Assembly: GCF_000337195.1 (NCBI RefSeq)
Contig: NZ_AOID01000048.1
Location: 1 to 64,000 of the forward strand
DNA length: 64,000 nt
From: Natrinema versiforme JCM 10478
Lineage (GTDB): Archaea; Halobacteriota; Halobacteria; Halobacteriales; Natrialbaceae
Direction of reading: 5' to 3'
The notes under the pieces are model-generated. The model saw only the letters and a list, made by a program, of their open reading frames with translations, was not told the DNA's origin and did not search any database. How positions within the stretch are numbered: the stretch's first letter is position 1; every line of letters begins with the position of its first letter. The translations under genes and the position numbers were made by a program. This document shows positions 8,714-14,968 of the stretch, one piece after another.

Positions 8714-8854
8714 TTAGAAACGAGGTCCCACCCACCCGTAGTAGTCGGTGACAGCATCTACCGCCCCGACCGCTACCGCCAAGCCCATCGCTGCACAAAT
8801 GACGAGGAATATTACCACGAGAGAGACGATATACGTGAGGGTTTCAGAGTCCAT
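8714..8854 (-). CDS. 46-residue single-span membrane protein
   Basis: An ATG at 8854 opens 46 codons ending TAA at 8714-8716. The sequence begins MDSETLTYIVSLVVIFLVIC, continues through a hydrophobic helix rich in Ala, Val and Gly, and ends DYYGWVGPRF. This is a well-formed small membrane protein with an acidic head and aromatic tail. No family is recognised. It lies just outside the left edge of the integrated element (9106), so it is probably chromosomal. Confidence 0.55.
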   Translation of the reverse strand: MDSETLTYIVSLVVIFLVICAAMGLAVAVGAVDAVTDYYGWVGPRF

Positions 8855-9105
8855 ACTACTCGATCAGCGGCTCTGTGGTAAAAACGTGTGGCAATCCATC
8901 GCTGGAATAACTCCGGTTCATCTGGGTCAACTGGAACTCAGCGGAGGCGGGGGTGTAACGCTGTGATTTTTCGGCCCTGTCCCTTTGGGTGGCCGTCGCA
9001 GTGCAATCTCGCTTGACTCCTGTCAGGATGCTACGGCTCCCGAGGTGCAACACCTGTGCGCGTCCGATAGCTGCGGCTCGCGGATTTGCTCACGACAGAA
9101 GTGAG

Positions 9106-9118
9106 TGGGATCGCCCGG
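9106..9118. repeat. Distal attachment-site repeat (att copy)
   Basis: TGGGATCGCCCGG matches the last 13 bases of the tRNA-Pro gene. After two mismatches a further TTGA also matches. It lies between the integrase stop codon and the chromosome, where the second att site of a tRNA integrant is expected. Confidence 0.7.
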
Positions 9119-9185
9119 CGTTGATTTACGACTGATTCCACGGAACAGGTCGGCGTACGAAGTGGTTTTAGCGGTGAACATGGCT

Positions 9186-10214
9186 CTATTCGATATTGAG
9201 TTTATTAAGGTGGGGTCGGCGGCGTTTCTCCATCCGGTCGCGCTTCTCGGATTTGTCGTAATACTCGTCGATCACGTCCTGCGACGCGTTCACCCGCTCG
9301 GCGGTCACCTCGCGGGGGACGCCTCGATCGCAGTGCCACGTGATTGAGCCCGTCCGGATGTGGTGTGGGGCACGTGACGACGGGCACTGACTGGCCTTCG
9401 AGTGGTTCCTGAACTCGCAGGCGTCGGGATCGTACCCGTGCGGGCATTCGCCTTGGATACACGGGAACGTCGCGAGATACATCCAGACGCGGATCGTGTT
9501 CGGGTTCGGACGACCCTGCCTCGACGCGAACAGCGGTTGCCGCCCGTGTTCGTCGTGCTCGTCGTACCGATCGCTCTGGATGTACGTCGAGATCGTCTCG
9601 CAGACGCGCTCGTTCAGCGCGACGACTCGCTCACCCTCGCCTTTGTTCTTCAGAACGGTTTCCGATTCTGGCCGGTGGACGAACTCGATCGTCTGCTCGT
9701 CGCGGTCGTAGTCGCGGAGATCGAGCGCCCGGAGGCCGCCGAGCCGCGCGCCGGTGTGCCACGCCACTTCGAGCAGCGCGTGCCGACGGCAGCCGCGCAG
9801 GGTCTCGCTCGATCGGTAGTGACGGATCAGCGCGAGCGCCCGCTCGGTCGGGAGCTTCGTTTCGCGGGACCGTTCGTCGCGTGGAACGTGCGGAACGTTC
9901 ACCCGCTCGGCGAGATCGTCGTTGACGGCCTCGATTCGTTCGAGGTATTCGACGAAGTTCTTCAGCGTCTCCATCTCGTTGTGGAGCGTCACCGAAGCGA
10001 TGTCCTGTCCAGCGCGGTAGGACTCGTACTGATCGAACAGCCAGCCGTTCAGTTCGTCGACCGTCTCGATGCCCTGGTCTTCACACCACTCGCCGAAGAG
10101 CTTCAGGCGGTAGTGGTACGTCGACGCGGTCTCTTCGGTCAGCTCCGTTTGCCGACCATCGAGGTACCGGTGCCACGCTTCGCGTGGGGCGAGATCCGTC
10201 GGACCGTCCGTCAT
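9186..10214 (-). CDS. Tyrosine recombinase (integrase) of the element
   Basis: Catalyses site-specific integration and excision at the tRNA-Pro att site. The 342-residue protein has an N-terminal SAM-like core-binding domain (about 10-105, including HYRLKLFGEWCEDQGIETV). A C-terminal catalytic domain follows. The first catalytic Arg is in AWHTGARLGGLRALDLRDYD. The second box is HHIRTGSITWHCDRGVP in place of the usual HxLRHT, and the nucleophile is the Tyr in NASQDVIDEYYDKS. This form of second box is common in haloarchaeal proviral and plasmid integrases (established knowledge of the group). A Cys/His-rich insert (CIQGECPHGYDPDACEF) precedes it and may bind zinc. It reads toward the att repeat. 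Confidence 0.9.
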   Translation of the reverse strand: MTDGPTDLAPREAWHRYLDGRQTELTEETASTYHYRLKLFGEWCEDQGIETVDELNGWLFDQYESYRAGQDIASVTLHNEMETLKNFVEYLERIEAVNDDLAERVNVPHVPRDERSRETKLPTERALALIRHYRSSETLRGCRRHALLEVAWHTGARLGGLRALDLRDYDRDEQTIEFVHRPESETVLKNKGEGERVVALNERVCETISTYIQSDRYDEHDEHGRQPLFASRQGRPNPNTIRVWMYLATFPCIQGECPHGYDPDACEFRNHSKASQCPSSRAPHHIRTGSITWHCDRGVPREVTAERVNASQDVIDEYYDKSEKRDRMEKRRRPHLNKLNIE

Positions 10215-10634
10215 CGCGATCGGCCCCGTACGCGGAGGGTCCGTTTGTTTTCCGTACTTCTGTTCAACTGTCCGTAGTCGCCACTCTTAGTGTGCTGAAG
10301 CGTGCAGTTTCGCATGGTCTCTTTTGGGACCGCGGACGAACCGTGCGCGCCGCTTGGTTGGTGCCTGGGGCGTGCGCGGCCGGTGTCCGTCGGTGTACAA
10401 GAAAGTCTGCTGGAGCCAGCCTTATATACCTCAAAGTAGGATCTTCTGGTTCCAGTACTACTGCTGTCGTGCGTAACGCGGGGTTTAAGCCGCGAGTGAG
10501 CTAATCCGGTCATGCTTCCGTACCCTGTTTACGGAAGCCATGCGGACTCGCTGTGTCAGCAGCGGGGTCCGCTCATTCTCATGAGATCTGTCGACAAGCG
10601 ACGGATCAGTGTGGCTTCCGTTACGGCGAATAAT
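10215..10634. other. Element control region with palindromes
   Basis: No gene seen. A TATA-like CTTATATACC lies at 10421-10430. GCTTCCGTA (10515-10523) and its inverse TACGGAAGC (10531-10539) flank a 7-base loop, and a further copy GGCTTCCGTTACGG occurs near 10613-10626. The same GGCTTCCGTTAC string recurs at the junction of the two rep-operon genes near 12849-12860. This could include promoters of the integrase and Rep-binding repeats. Confidence 0.4.
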
Positions 10635-10684
10635 TCACCAACTAACGATTAATCTTTCGGTACGAATTATTTCCTAGTTGGTGA
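10635..10684 (+). promoter_or_regulatory. Inverted-repeat operator upstream of the element regulator
   Basis: TCACCAACTA (10635-10644) and TAGTTGGTGA (10675-10684) form perfect 10-base arms with a 30-base AT-rich spacer. A TATA-like AATTTATACC (10703-10712) follows, 24 bases before the ATG at 10736. The arms are suited to binding by a dimeric winged-helix protein, probably the one encoded directly downstream. Confidence 0.5.
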
Positions 10685-10735
10685 TTATTATCCAAGACCT
10701 GATAATTTATACCGGTGCCACACAACTTTCAGCGC

Positions 10736-10951
10736 ATGGCCGGGCGGCCGCCGGATGTCACCGACGAAGAGATCCTGCAGGTATTCCGTGAGTCCGACGA
10801 ACCGGTTCTATTTACTGGAGAGGTATCCGACCAACTTTCCATTGGCCGAGATGGAACGTTGAAGCGCTTGAAAGAACTCGAAGATGACGGTCACCTAAGC
10901 CAGAAACAGCGGGGAAACGTAATGGTCTGGTGGCTACTTGAAACGAAGTAA
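10736..10951 (+). CDS. Small winged-helix regulator of the element
   Basis: A 71-residue protein made of one winged helix-turn-helix: PDVTDEEILQVFRESDEPVL, then TGEVSDQLSIGRDGTLKRLK as recognition region, then LEDDGHLSQKQRGNVMVWWL as wing. This is the typical regulator found beside integrase genes in haloarchaeal plasmids and proviruses. I choose the ATG at 10736 over a GTG at 10715 because a TATA-like box sits about 25 bases before 10736, which makes a leaderless mRNA likely. It is divergent from the integrase and probably autoregulates through the upstream inverted repeat. Confidence 0.75.
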   Translation: MAGRPPDVTDEEILQVFRESDEPVLFTGEVSDQLSIGRDGTLKRLKELEDDGHLSQKQRGNVMVWWLLETK

Positions 10952-11511
10952 GAAACACCCCACTGGCTTCAGTGATTCTGGACAGTTCGCCAGAATCGTG
11001 CTCGAACCGGTCGCCGGCGTAGCAGACAGCGACGACATGAACCGTTTCCTCTCTCCGCTCGAGGGATCGTGCTCGAACTGGGCACCCTCGCAGTGGCGAC
11101 AGTGGTCGCGGTTCGACGAGCGCCGCGGTCGCTCCGGTCGCTTCGTTCCCTTCGGTCACTCCGCTCCGATCGCCGTGCTCGCACGATCGTCTCCCGCTTT
11201 GCTCTCGCTTGCTCGCACCCTCGAGCTTGCCGTTCCGGGCTACCTGCCTCGCCTCGATCGAGGACGCTGCGCTTTCTCTTTCTCGTCGATGATCACTTCC
11301 GGTGCTCGCTACGCTGCGCGCCGGCTTAATCGACGAGACGTTCACCCCTCACTCGGCTGCGCGGGCTGCCGGGCTTTCGTGCTGTTTCGGTCCCTCGCGG
11401 CGCTCGGGGACTATCGCTGCGCGCGGCTCTTAGGTACTCCCTCCGGCGCTCCCGCTGGTCGCGCCGTCGGGCCGCGACGCGCGGCGCTCTGTCGTCCGCT
11501 CGCTATCAGAT
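10952..11511. other. Structured pyrimidine-biased region without a gene
   Basis: This 560-base stretch has frames on both strands, but the proteins are Arg/Ser/Leu-rich and non-acidic. From about 11095 the plus strand becomes strongly C/T-biased with short repeated words (CGCTCCG, CTTCGGTC, CTCGCTTGCTCGC). Many small inverted repeats are present, such as CTCGATCGAG. It lies downstream of both the regulator and rep, so it may hold terminators, a single-strand origin or a structured RNA. Confidence 0.4.
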
Positions 11512-12864
11512 CTACGTCGAATCCGATAGCGTCACCTGCTCTGTTCGGGGGGTTGGCGTCGTCTCTGGTTGCGGGTTCGGCGGATCGAGATGCTGAGCAT
11601 CCTCGATCGTCGTGTACTGTACCTGTGACTGTTTCACGTCGTAACGGTCTTCGCCCTCTTCGTCGACGCGGCCGACCGCGTTGATCGACCAGCCGGGATT
11701 GACGATCTCGTACGGGAGCACGTCGCTGTCCGGGTTCGCGTGCTTCTCCGGATCGAACTCCGGGTTCGGTAGCACGACCGTCTCCCGATCGTCGCGATCG
11801 TCGCGCTCGCTCCGGATCAGGTCGTTCGCTCCCTCACTGAATCGGACGACTTGGGTGCCGGTCGCCCAGACGGCCGCGCGGAACTGCAGCTCGTCGAGGC
11901 CGCGATCGAACAGCGGTTCCCCGTAGGCACCGATGTACTCGCCGATGTAGCTCCCGACGTTCCCGACCACGTCGCCACGGTTGGCGTCGAGATCGTCCGG
12001 ATCGAGGCTCGGATCAACGGACCGGATCGAGATCGGCCGGGCCGACTCCTCGGCGGCGTGGTAGTCGTGGGCGTCTCGGTGTGCAATCTCGCACTGGCGC
12101 AGGTGCGCGTCGATCGCCGGGCGGAAATCCGATTCGGTGACCGAGCCGTCGACGAACACCGCACAGTGAACGTGTCCGTAGCCGGATTTGTGTTTCTCCA
12201 CGACGAGAGCGTATTCCCACTCCTTTCCGCCGAGCGAGTCTCGAAGCGCATGATAGACGCCGCGGCCGCGGTCCGGTCGCCACGAATCCACGACGTCGCG
12301 GAGGTGATCGGCCGGGCAGCGCCAGCCGCCGTTGGCGTTTCTCGTCGAGCCGGTGAACGTCAGCATGGCGATGTGGAGGTTGTCATACTCGCGGACCATC
12401 TGGCGTTCGAAGGCCTTCAGCCGGGCGTAGTACTTGTTTCCGTAGCGTGGCTGATGCGAGTTCGGCATCTGCGCGCGAACCTCGTTGCCCTCTGGATCGG
12501 TAAAGAGGAGGTGCGCGTGTCGATACCCGTTGTACCAATCGAGGAACTCGTTCAGCACGCTACTCCATGTCTTCGCCCGGCGGCCGCCACCGTTGCGCTC
12601 GATCGTGCATTCCTCGCGAAGCCTCTGGTCGTCCCGGACGGAGATCGGCCGAGCAGCGCGGGCCGATCGAGACTTGACGAACTCGTCTACGATGGCGTTC
12701 TTCCGTTGCCACCAGTGGGCGTGCCACGAATCGGGAACGACAGCTTCAGCGTCGCTCGCGGCGGTTGTACAGTTAGTCTTGGAAGGCCGAGAGCCGCCAT
12801 AGTCGTCCAGCCGGTCGCTGCCGGCGGCTGATCGAGGGCCGACTGAGCGGCTTCCGTTACTCAT
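11512..12864 (-). CDS. rep: Rolling-circle replication initiator (HUH Rep)
   Basis: Nicks the double-strand origin to start rolling-circle replication of the excised element. The 450-residue protein shows the HUH Rep motifs in order: motif 1 AMLTFTGS, motif 2 GYGHVHCAVFVDG with the His-Val-His metal ligands, and motif 3 VGNVGSYIGEYIGAYG with the candidate nucleophile Tyr residues. The basic N-terminal third includes WWQRKNAIVDEF. The Pro/Glu-rich C-terminus is probably disordered. I choose the ATG at 12864, which overlaps the stop of the preceding gene (ATGAGTAA), implying translational coupling. Length and motifs fit haloarchaeal plasmid/provirus Rep proteins of the pHK2 type. Which Tyr acts cannot be decided here. 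Confidence 0.85.
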   Translation of the reverse strand: MSNGSRSVGPRSAAGSDRLDDYGGSRPSKTNCTTAASDAEAVVPDSWHAHWWQRKNAIVDEFVKSRSARAARPISVRDDQRLREECTIERNGGGRRAKTWSSVLNEFLDWYNGYRHAHLLFTDPEGNEVRAQMPNSHQPRYGNKYYARLKAFERQMVREYDNLHIAMLTFTGSTRNANGGWRCPADHLRDVVDSWRPDRGRGVYHALRDSLGGKEWEYALVVEKHKSGYGHVHCAVFVDGSVTESDFRPAIDAHLRQCEIAHRDAHDYHAAEESARPISIRSVDPSLDPDDLDANRGDVVGNVGSYIGEYIGAYGEPLFDRGLDELQFRAAVWATGTQVVRFSEGANDLIRSERDDRDDRETVVLPNPEFDPEKHANPDSDVLPYEIVNPGWSINAVGRVDEEGEDRYDVKQSQVQYTTIEDAQHLDPPNPQPETTPTPRTEQVTLSDST

Positions 12865-13420
12865 CGTCACCACCGCCTTTCTCGCGGGTGGTCGCGTGCG
12901 ACCGCTGCCGCTTGCGGCGTTCCCGGCTGCCCTCGGTATCATGTTCCTGATAACATGACCAGCAGCGTTCAGCTTCCTCCGGCCCGGACCCTATCGGATT
13001 AATGCACTGGTGCCGACACCACGGGTAAGAGCACCTATACGACCGGTACTCTGACCAGTCCCGATCGGGATCGTACACCTCGTCTGGCACGTCCGGAGCT
13101 TCAGGAAGCGAGTTCTCGCCGTACCGTTCGCGCAGGTCGTTGAGGTGGTCGCGCTTTGTTTCGATGTGGTGACCGGATTCGAACCACGCAGACTCATTGC
13201 GTCGCTTCCGCCGTCTCTTGAAAGACGTTTGGCCACCGTTTTCGAAGAAAAGCCGGTGACGGTACGTATCGACATCTAAGGACGGGAAGACGTATTCTGC
13301 CCGTTCCACGTCTTCGGGATCGGCACCGAGATCGAGCAGCTTCTGGGCAACGTCGTCATCTACGAACTGAGCATTCGAAACTCGGCTCGGATGGAACGAG
13401 AAGTCCTCTCCACTGCTCAT
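12857..13420 (-). CDS. Element protein with C-terminal Cys cluster, coupled to rep
   Basis: A 187-residue protein upstream of rep, overlapping it by 8 bases. The middle is charged (SFKRRRKRRNESAW), and a C-terminal cluster CSYPWCRHQC ... CWSC supplies at least five Cys and a His suitable for zinc binding. The tail is basic (RERRKRQRSH). It may bind DNA and help Rep or control copy number, which is inference from position and charge. I start at the ATG at 13420. The longer open frame up to 13501 reads through a GC-rich hairpin and looks non-coding. I recognise no family. Confidence 0.65.
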   Translation of the reverse strand: MSSGEDFSFHPSRVSNAQFVDDDVAQKLLDLGADPEDVERAEYVFPSLDVDTYRHRLFFENGGQTSFKRRRKRRNESAWFESGHHIETKRDHLNDLRERYGENSLPEAPDVPDEVYDPDRDWSEYRSYRCSYPWCRHQCINPIGSGPEEAERCWSCYQEHDTEGSRERRKRQRSHATTREKGGGDDE

Positions 13421-13449
13421 GCCGACCACCCCGCAGACCGCACAAGAAG

Positions 13450-13515
13450 GTCGCCGCCGGGGGCGGCGACGTGCGCGGGGGCTTCCGTGTTTGCCCCCCA
13501 TGTGAGGGGGGCAAA
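13450..13515. promoter_or_regulatory. Pair of strong hairpins before the rep operon
   Basis: GTCGCCGCC (13450-13458) pairs with GGCGGCGAC (13462-13470) across a 3-base loop. TTTGCCCCCC (13490-13499) pairs with GGGGGGCAAA (13506-13515) across ATGTGA. They sit just upstream of the leftward rep operon. Such paired hairpins fit a double-strand origin or a leader that controls rep, but no nick-site consensus can be confirmed. Confidence 0.45.
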
Positions 13516-13667
13516 GACGGTTCCGCCGCTTGCGGTAGAAACTCGAGTAGCTGACGTTACAGTAGAACGCTCAGAACCGACGGATGTGGGTGGGCTGGTC
13601 GGTGGGTGTCCAACACCACGAGGAAGTTTCTCACGGTGTGTTTTTGCTGATTGGACAGAACTGGTGT

Positions 13668-13689
13668 ATAAGGGTTGCGTAACCCTTAT
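13668..13689. repeat. 9-bp palindrome next to the tRNA 3' end
   Basis: ATAAGGGTT, loop GCGT, AACCCTTAT, lying 9 bases beyond the 3' end of tRNA-Pro. On the tRNA strand it could act as a terminator. Equally it could be an arm-type site for the integrase. Confidence 0.4.
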
Positions 13690-13697
13690 TTTCGCTA

Positions 13698-13710
13698 TGG
13701 GATCGCCCGG
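13698..13710. repeat. Proximal attachment-site repeat within tRNA-Pro
   Basis: TGGGATCGCCCGG, covering the discriminator, the acceptor 3' strand and part of the T stem, is identical to the copy at 9106-9118. Confidence 0.7.
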
Positions 13711-13770
13711 ATTTGAACCGGGGTCACGGGCACCCAAGGCCCGAAGTATACCAAGCTAACCCACGATCCC
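13698..13770 (-). tRNA. tRNA-Pro(TGG)
   Basis: The minus strand folds as a cloverleaf. The acceptor arm is GGGATCG with CGATCCC plus discriminator A. The anticodon stem is CGGGC/GCCCG around loop CTTGGGT (anticodon TGG), and the T arm is CCCGG with TTCAAAT and CCGGG. No CCA is encoded. The gene is intact because the 3' end is shared with the att core of the neighbouring element. Confidence 0.93.
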
Positions 13771-13852
13771 GTACCTACTCTACCGTGTCCACATCATAAA
13801 GGGTTTCGTTACGAACCGAACGGTTTTCCGCGGTGCTGTGGTAGCGCCGGCT

Positions 13853-14107
13853 ATGACCGGCCTCGAGATCCTGCTGGTAGTCATCGTGCTGGTGCTCGTC
13901 CTCGCCGCGGCACAGTTCGTCCGGGCGGTCAGTCCCTTCATCATCAACGCGGTGGTCGGGCTGGTAGTGTTGTACGTCGCGCAGGTCGTCTTCGGGCTCG
14001 GGATCGTCGTGACGCCGATCGTGATCGCGATCGTCGCGATCGGCGGCGTTCCGGGCTCGGTGCTCGTCCTTGCGCTGTCGCTGTTCGGTGTCGCCTTCGT
14101 GCCGTAA
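13853..14107 (+). CDS. BofA-like small membrane protein
   Basis: An 84-residue, almost wholly hydrophobic protein with three probable membrane spans (LEILLVVIVLVLVLAAAQF; FIINAVVGLVVLYVAQVVFG; VVTPIVIAIVAIGGVPGSVL). The central FIINAVVGLVVLYVA and the GVPGSVLVLAL ending match the pro-sigma-K processing inhibitor BofA family, which haloarchaea possess without sporulating. In Bacillus BofA inhibits an intramembrane metalloprotease. A comparable role on a site-2 protease is speculative. I start at the ATG at 13853 rather than a GTG 15 bases earlier. Confidence 0.8.
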   Translation: MTGLEILLVVIVLVLVLAAAQFVRAVSPFIINAVVGLVVLYVAQVVFGLGIVVTPIVIAIVAIGGVPGSVLVLALSLFGVAFVP

Positions 14108-14116
14108 TCACCCGGC

Positions 14117-14824
14117 TCACTTCCCGAGCGTCTGTGCGATGTCCTCGTCGGTCGCTTCGGAGACCGGGTCCGGATCGGAGTCGAATTCGGACTCGAGTGC
14201 GATCGCCGACTCTTCGTCCCACTCGGCCAGCAGCGCGGCGACTTCCTCGTCGGTCGCTTCCGGGAGCGAGTCGTCGGCGTCGTCGGCGACGACCTCGTCG
14301 AAGATCGTACCGAAGGTAGAGACGACCCGATCCTCGTAGCGCGTCGGATCGAAGTGAAAGTGCGCGTAGGCGTCGACGCTCGAGAGCCGGTTCGTCAGCA
14401 CGTGTGCGAACTGGAAGACGTCCTTCGGCGAGGCGTGGCGAAGGAGGGCGTCGAGCGAGTCGAAACAGACTGTGATCTCCGCGTCGGCGTCGGCCCAGTG
14501 TTTACAAAAGCGGCTCACAGCGACGCCGATCTCCGAGAGATCGGTCGGGTCGGTGACCGCGTCGGTGACGACCGGTTCGGTGAAATCCGGTACCGACTCG
14601 CCGCCGTCGGTGAGGACGTTCCCGATGGTGAGCAGCCCGCGTTTCCCGTCGATCGACTCCTCGTCCGGACAGTCCGGCTCCTCGTCAGCGAAGGTGACCG
14701 TTAGATGAGCCGCGTCGCCGTCGTCGTGACCCAGCTGCTCACAGGCGGCCGACTCGTCACAGCTTGGATGGACGAACAAGACGTTTGCCGGCGGATCGAT
14801 CGCGGCTGGCGTACTCAGTTCCAT
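14117..14824 (-). CDS. Haloarchaeal acidic protein, possible inactive RecA/KaiC-like fold
   Basis: A 235-residue, very acidic soluble protein. The N-terminal ANVLFVHPSCDESAACEQLG resembles the first strand and helix of the KaiC/RecA-like haloarchaeal families but has no Walker A GxxxxGK. A central EITVCFDSLDALLRHASPKD resembles a Walker B strand followed by the switch region. The C-terminal 60 residues are Asp/Glu-rich (SLPEATDEEVAALLAEWDEE). Proteins with this layout (I recall names such as DUF7504, unverified) are often near signalling genes. It converges with the BofA-like gene, 9 bases apart. Function unknown. Confidence 0.6.
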   Translation of the reverse strand: MELSTPAAIDPPANVLFVHPSCDESAACEQLGHDDGDAAHLTVTFADEEPDCPDEESIDGKRGLLTIGNVLTDGGESVPDFTEPVVTDAVTDPTDLSEIGVAVSRFCKHWADADAEITVCFDSLDALLRHASPKDVFQFAHVLTNRLSSVDAYAHFHFDPTRYEDRVVSTFGTIFDEVVADDADDSLPEATDEEVAALLAEWDEESAIALESEFDSDPDPVSEATDEDIAQTLGK

Positions 14825-14968
14825 AGTGACAGTTTCGGGGCCGCTCCCCGCGTTGGGTATCGATTCGTCCCTCCGGCCCTTTACCGTTCCGGCCGCCGAC
14901 AGGTCCGTAAAAGCGGTTGTGGCCGCGACGCGGTGTCTCCAAACCGTCCCGATTCGATCTGTGCCGTC

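Larger units (their letters stand above)
9106..13710. mobile_element. Integrated rolling-circle element in tRNA-Pro(TGG)
   Basis: The 3' end of the tRNA-Pro gene (13698-13710) is repeated exactly for 13 bases at 9106-9118, 68 bases beyond the integrase stop codon. Between the two copies lie a tyrosine integrase, a small winged-helix regulator, an HUH Rep protein and a Cys-rich protein, about 4.6 kb in all. This is the layout of an element that integrates site-specifically into a tRNA gene and restores its 3' end. No capsid, spike or packaging-ATPase gene is visible. An integrated rolling-circle plasmid is therefore more likely than a full pleolipovirus, though a reduced provirus is possible. 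AT-rich control regions and hairpin clusters are unlike the neighbouring chromosome. Confidence 0.78.

Noticed and set aside
10421-10430. TATA box CTTATATACC as the promoter of a hidden gene
   Set aside because: No credible frame starts within 60 bases on either strand. It may serve a leader RNA or the integrase, but I cannot assign it.
11069-11329. Plus-strand frame with repeated LRSLRS units in the integrated element
   Set aside because: The repeats arise from C/T-rich short DNA words. The product is Arg/Ser/Leu-rich and not acidic, unlike real haloarchaeal proteins, and frames on the other strand are equally open.
13391-13759. Plus-strand 122-codon frame across the hairpins and the tRNA-Pro gene
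   Set aside because: It overlaps a tRNA and strong palindromes and has no protein character.
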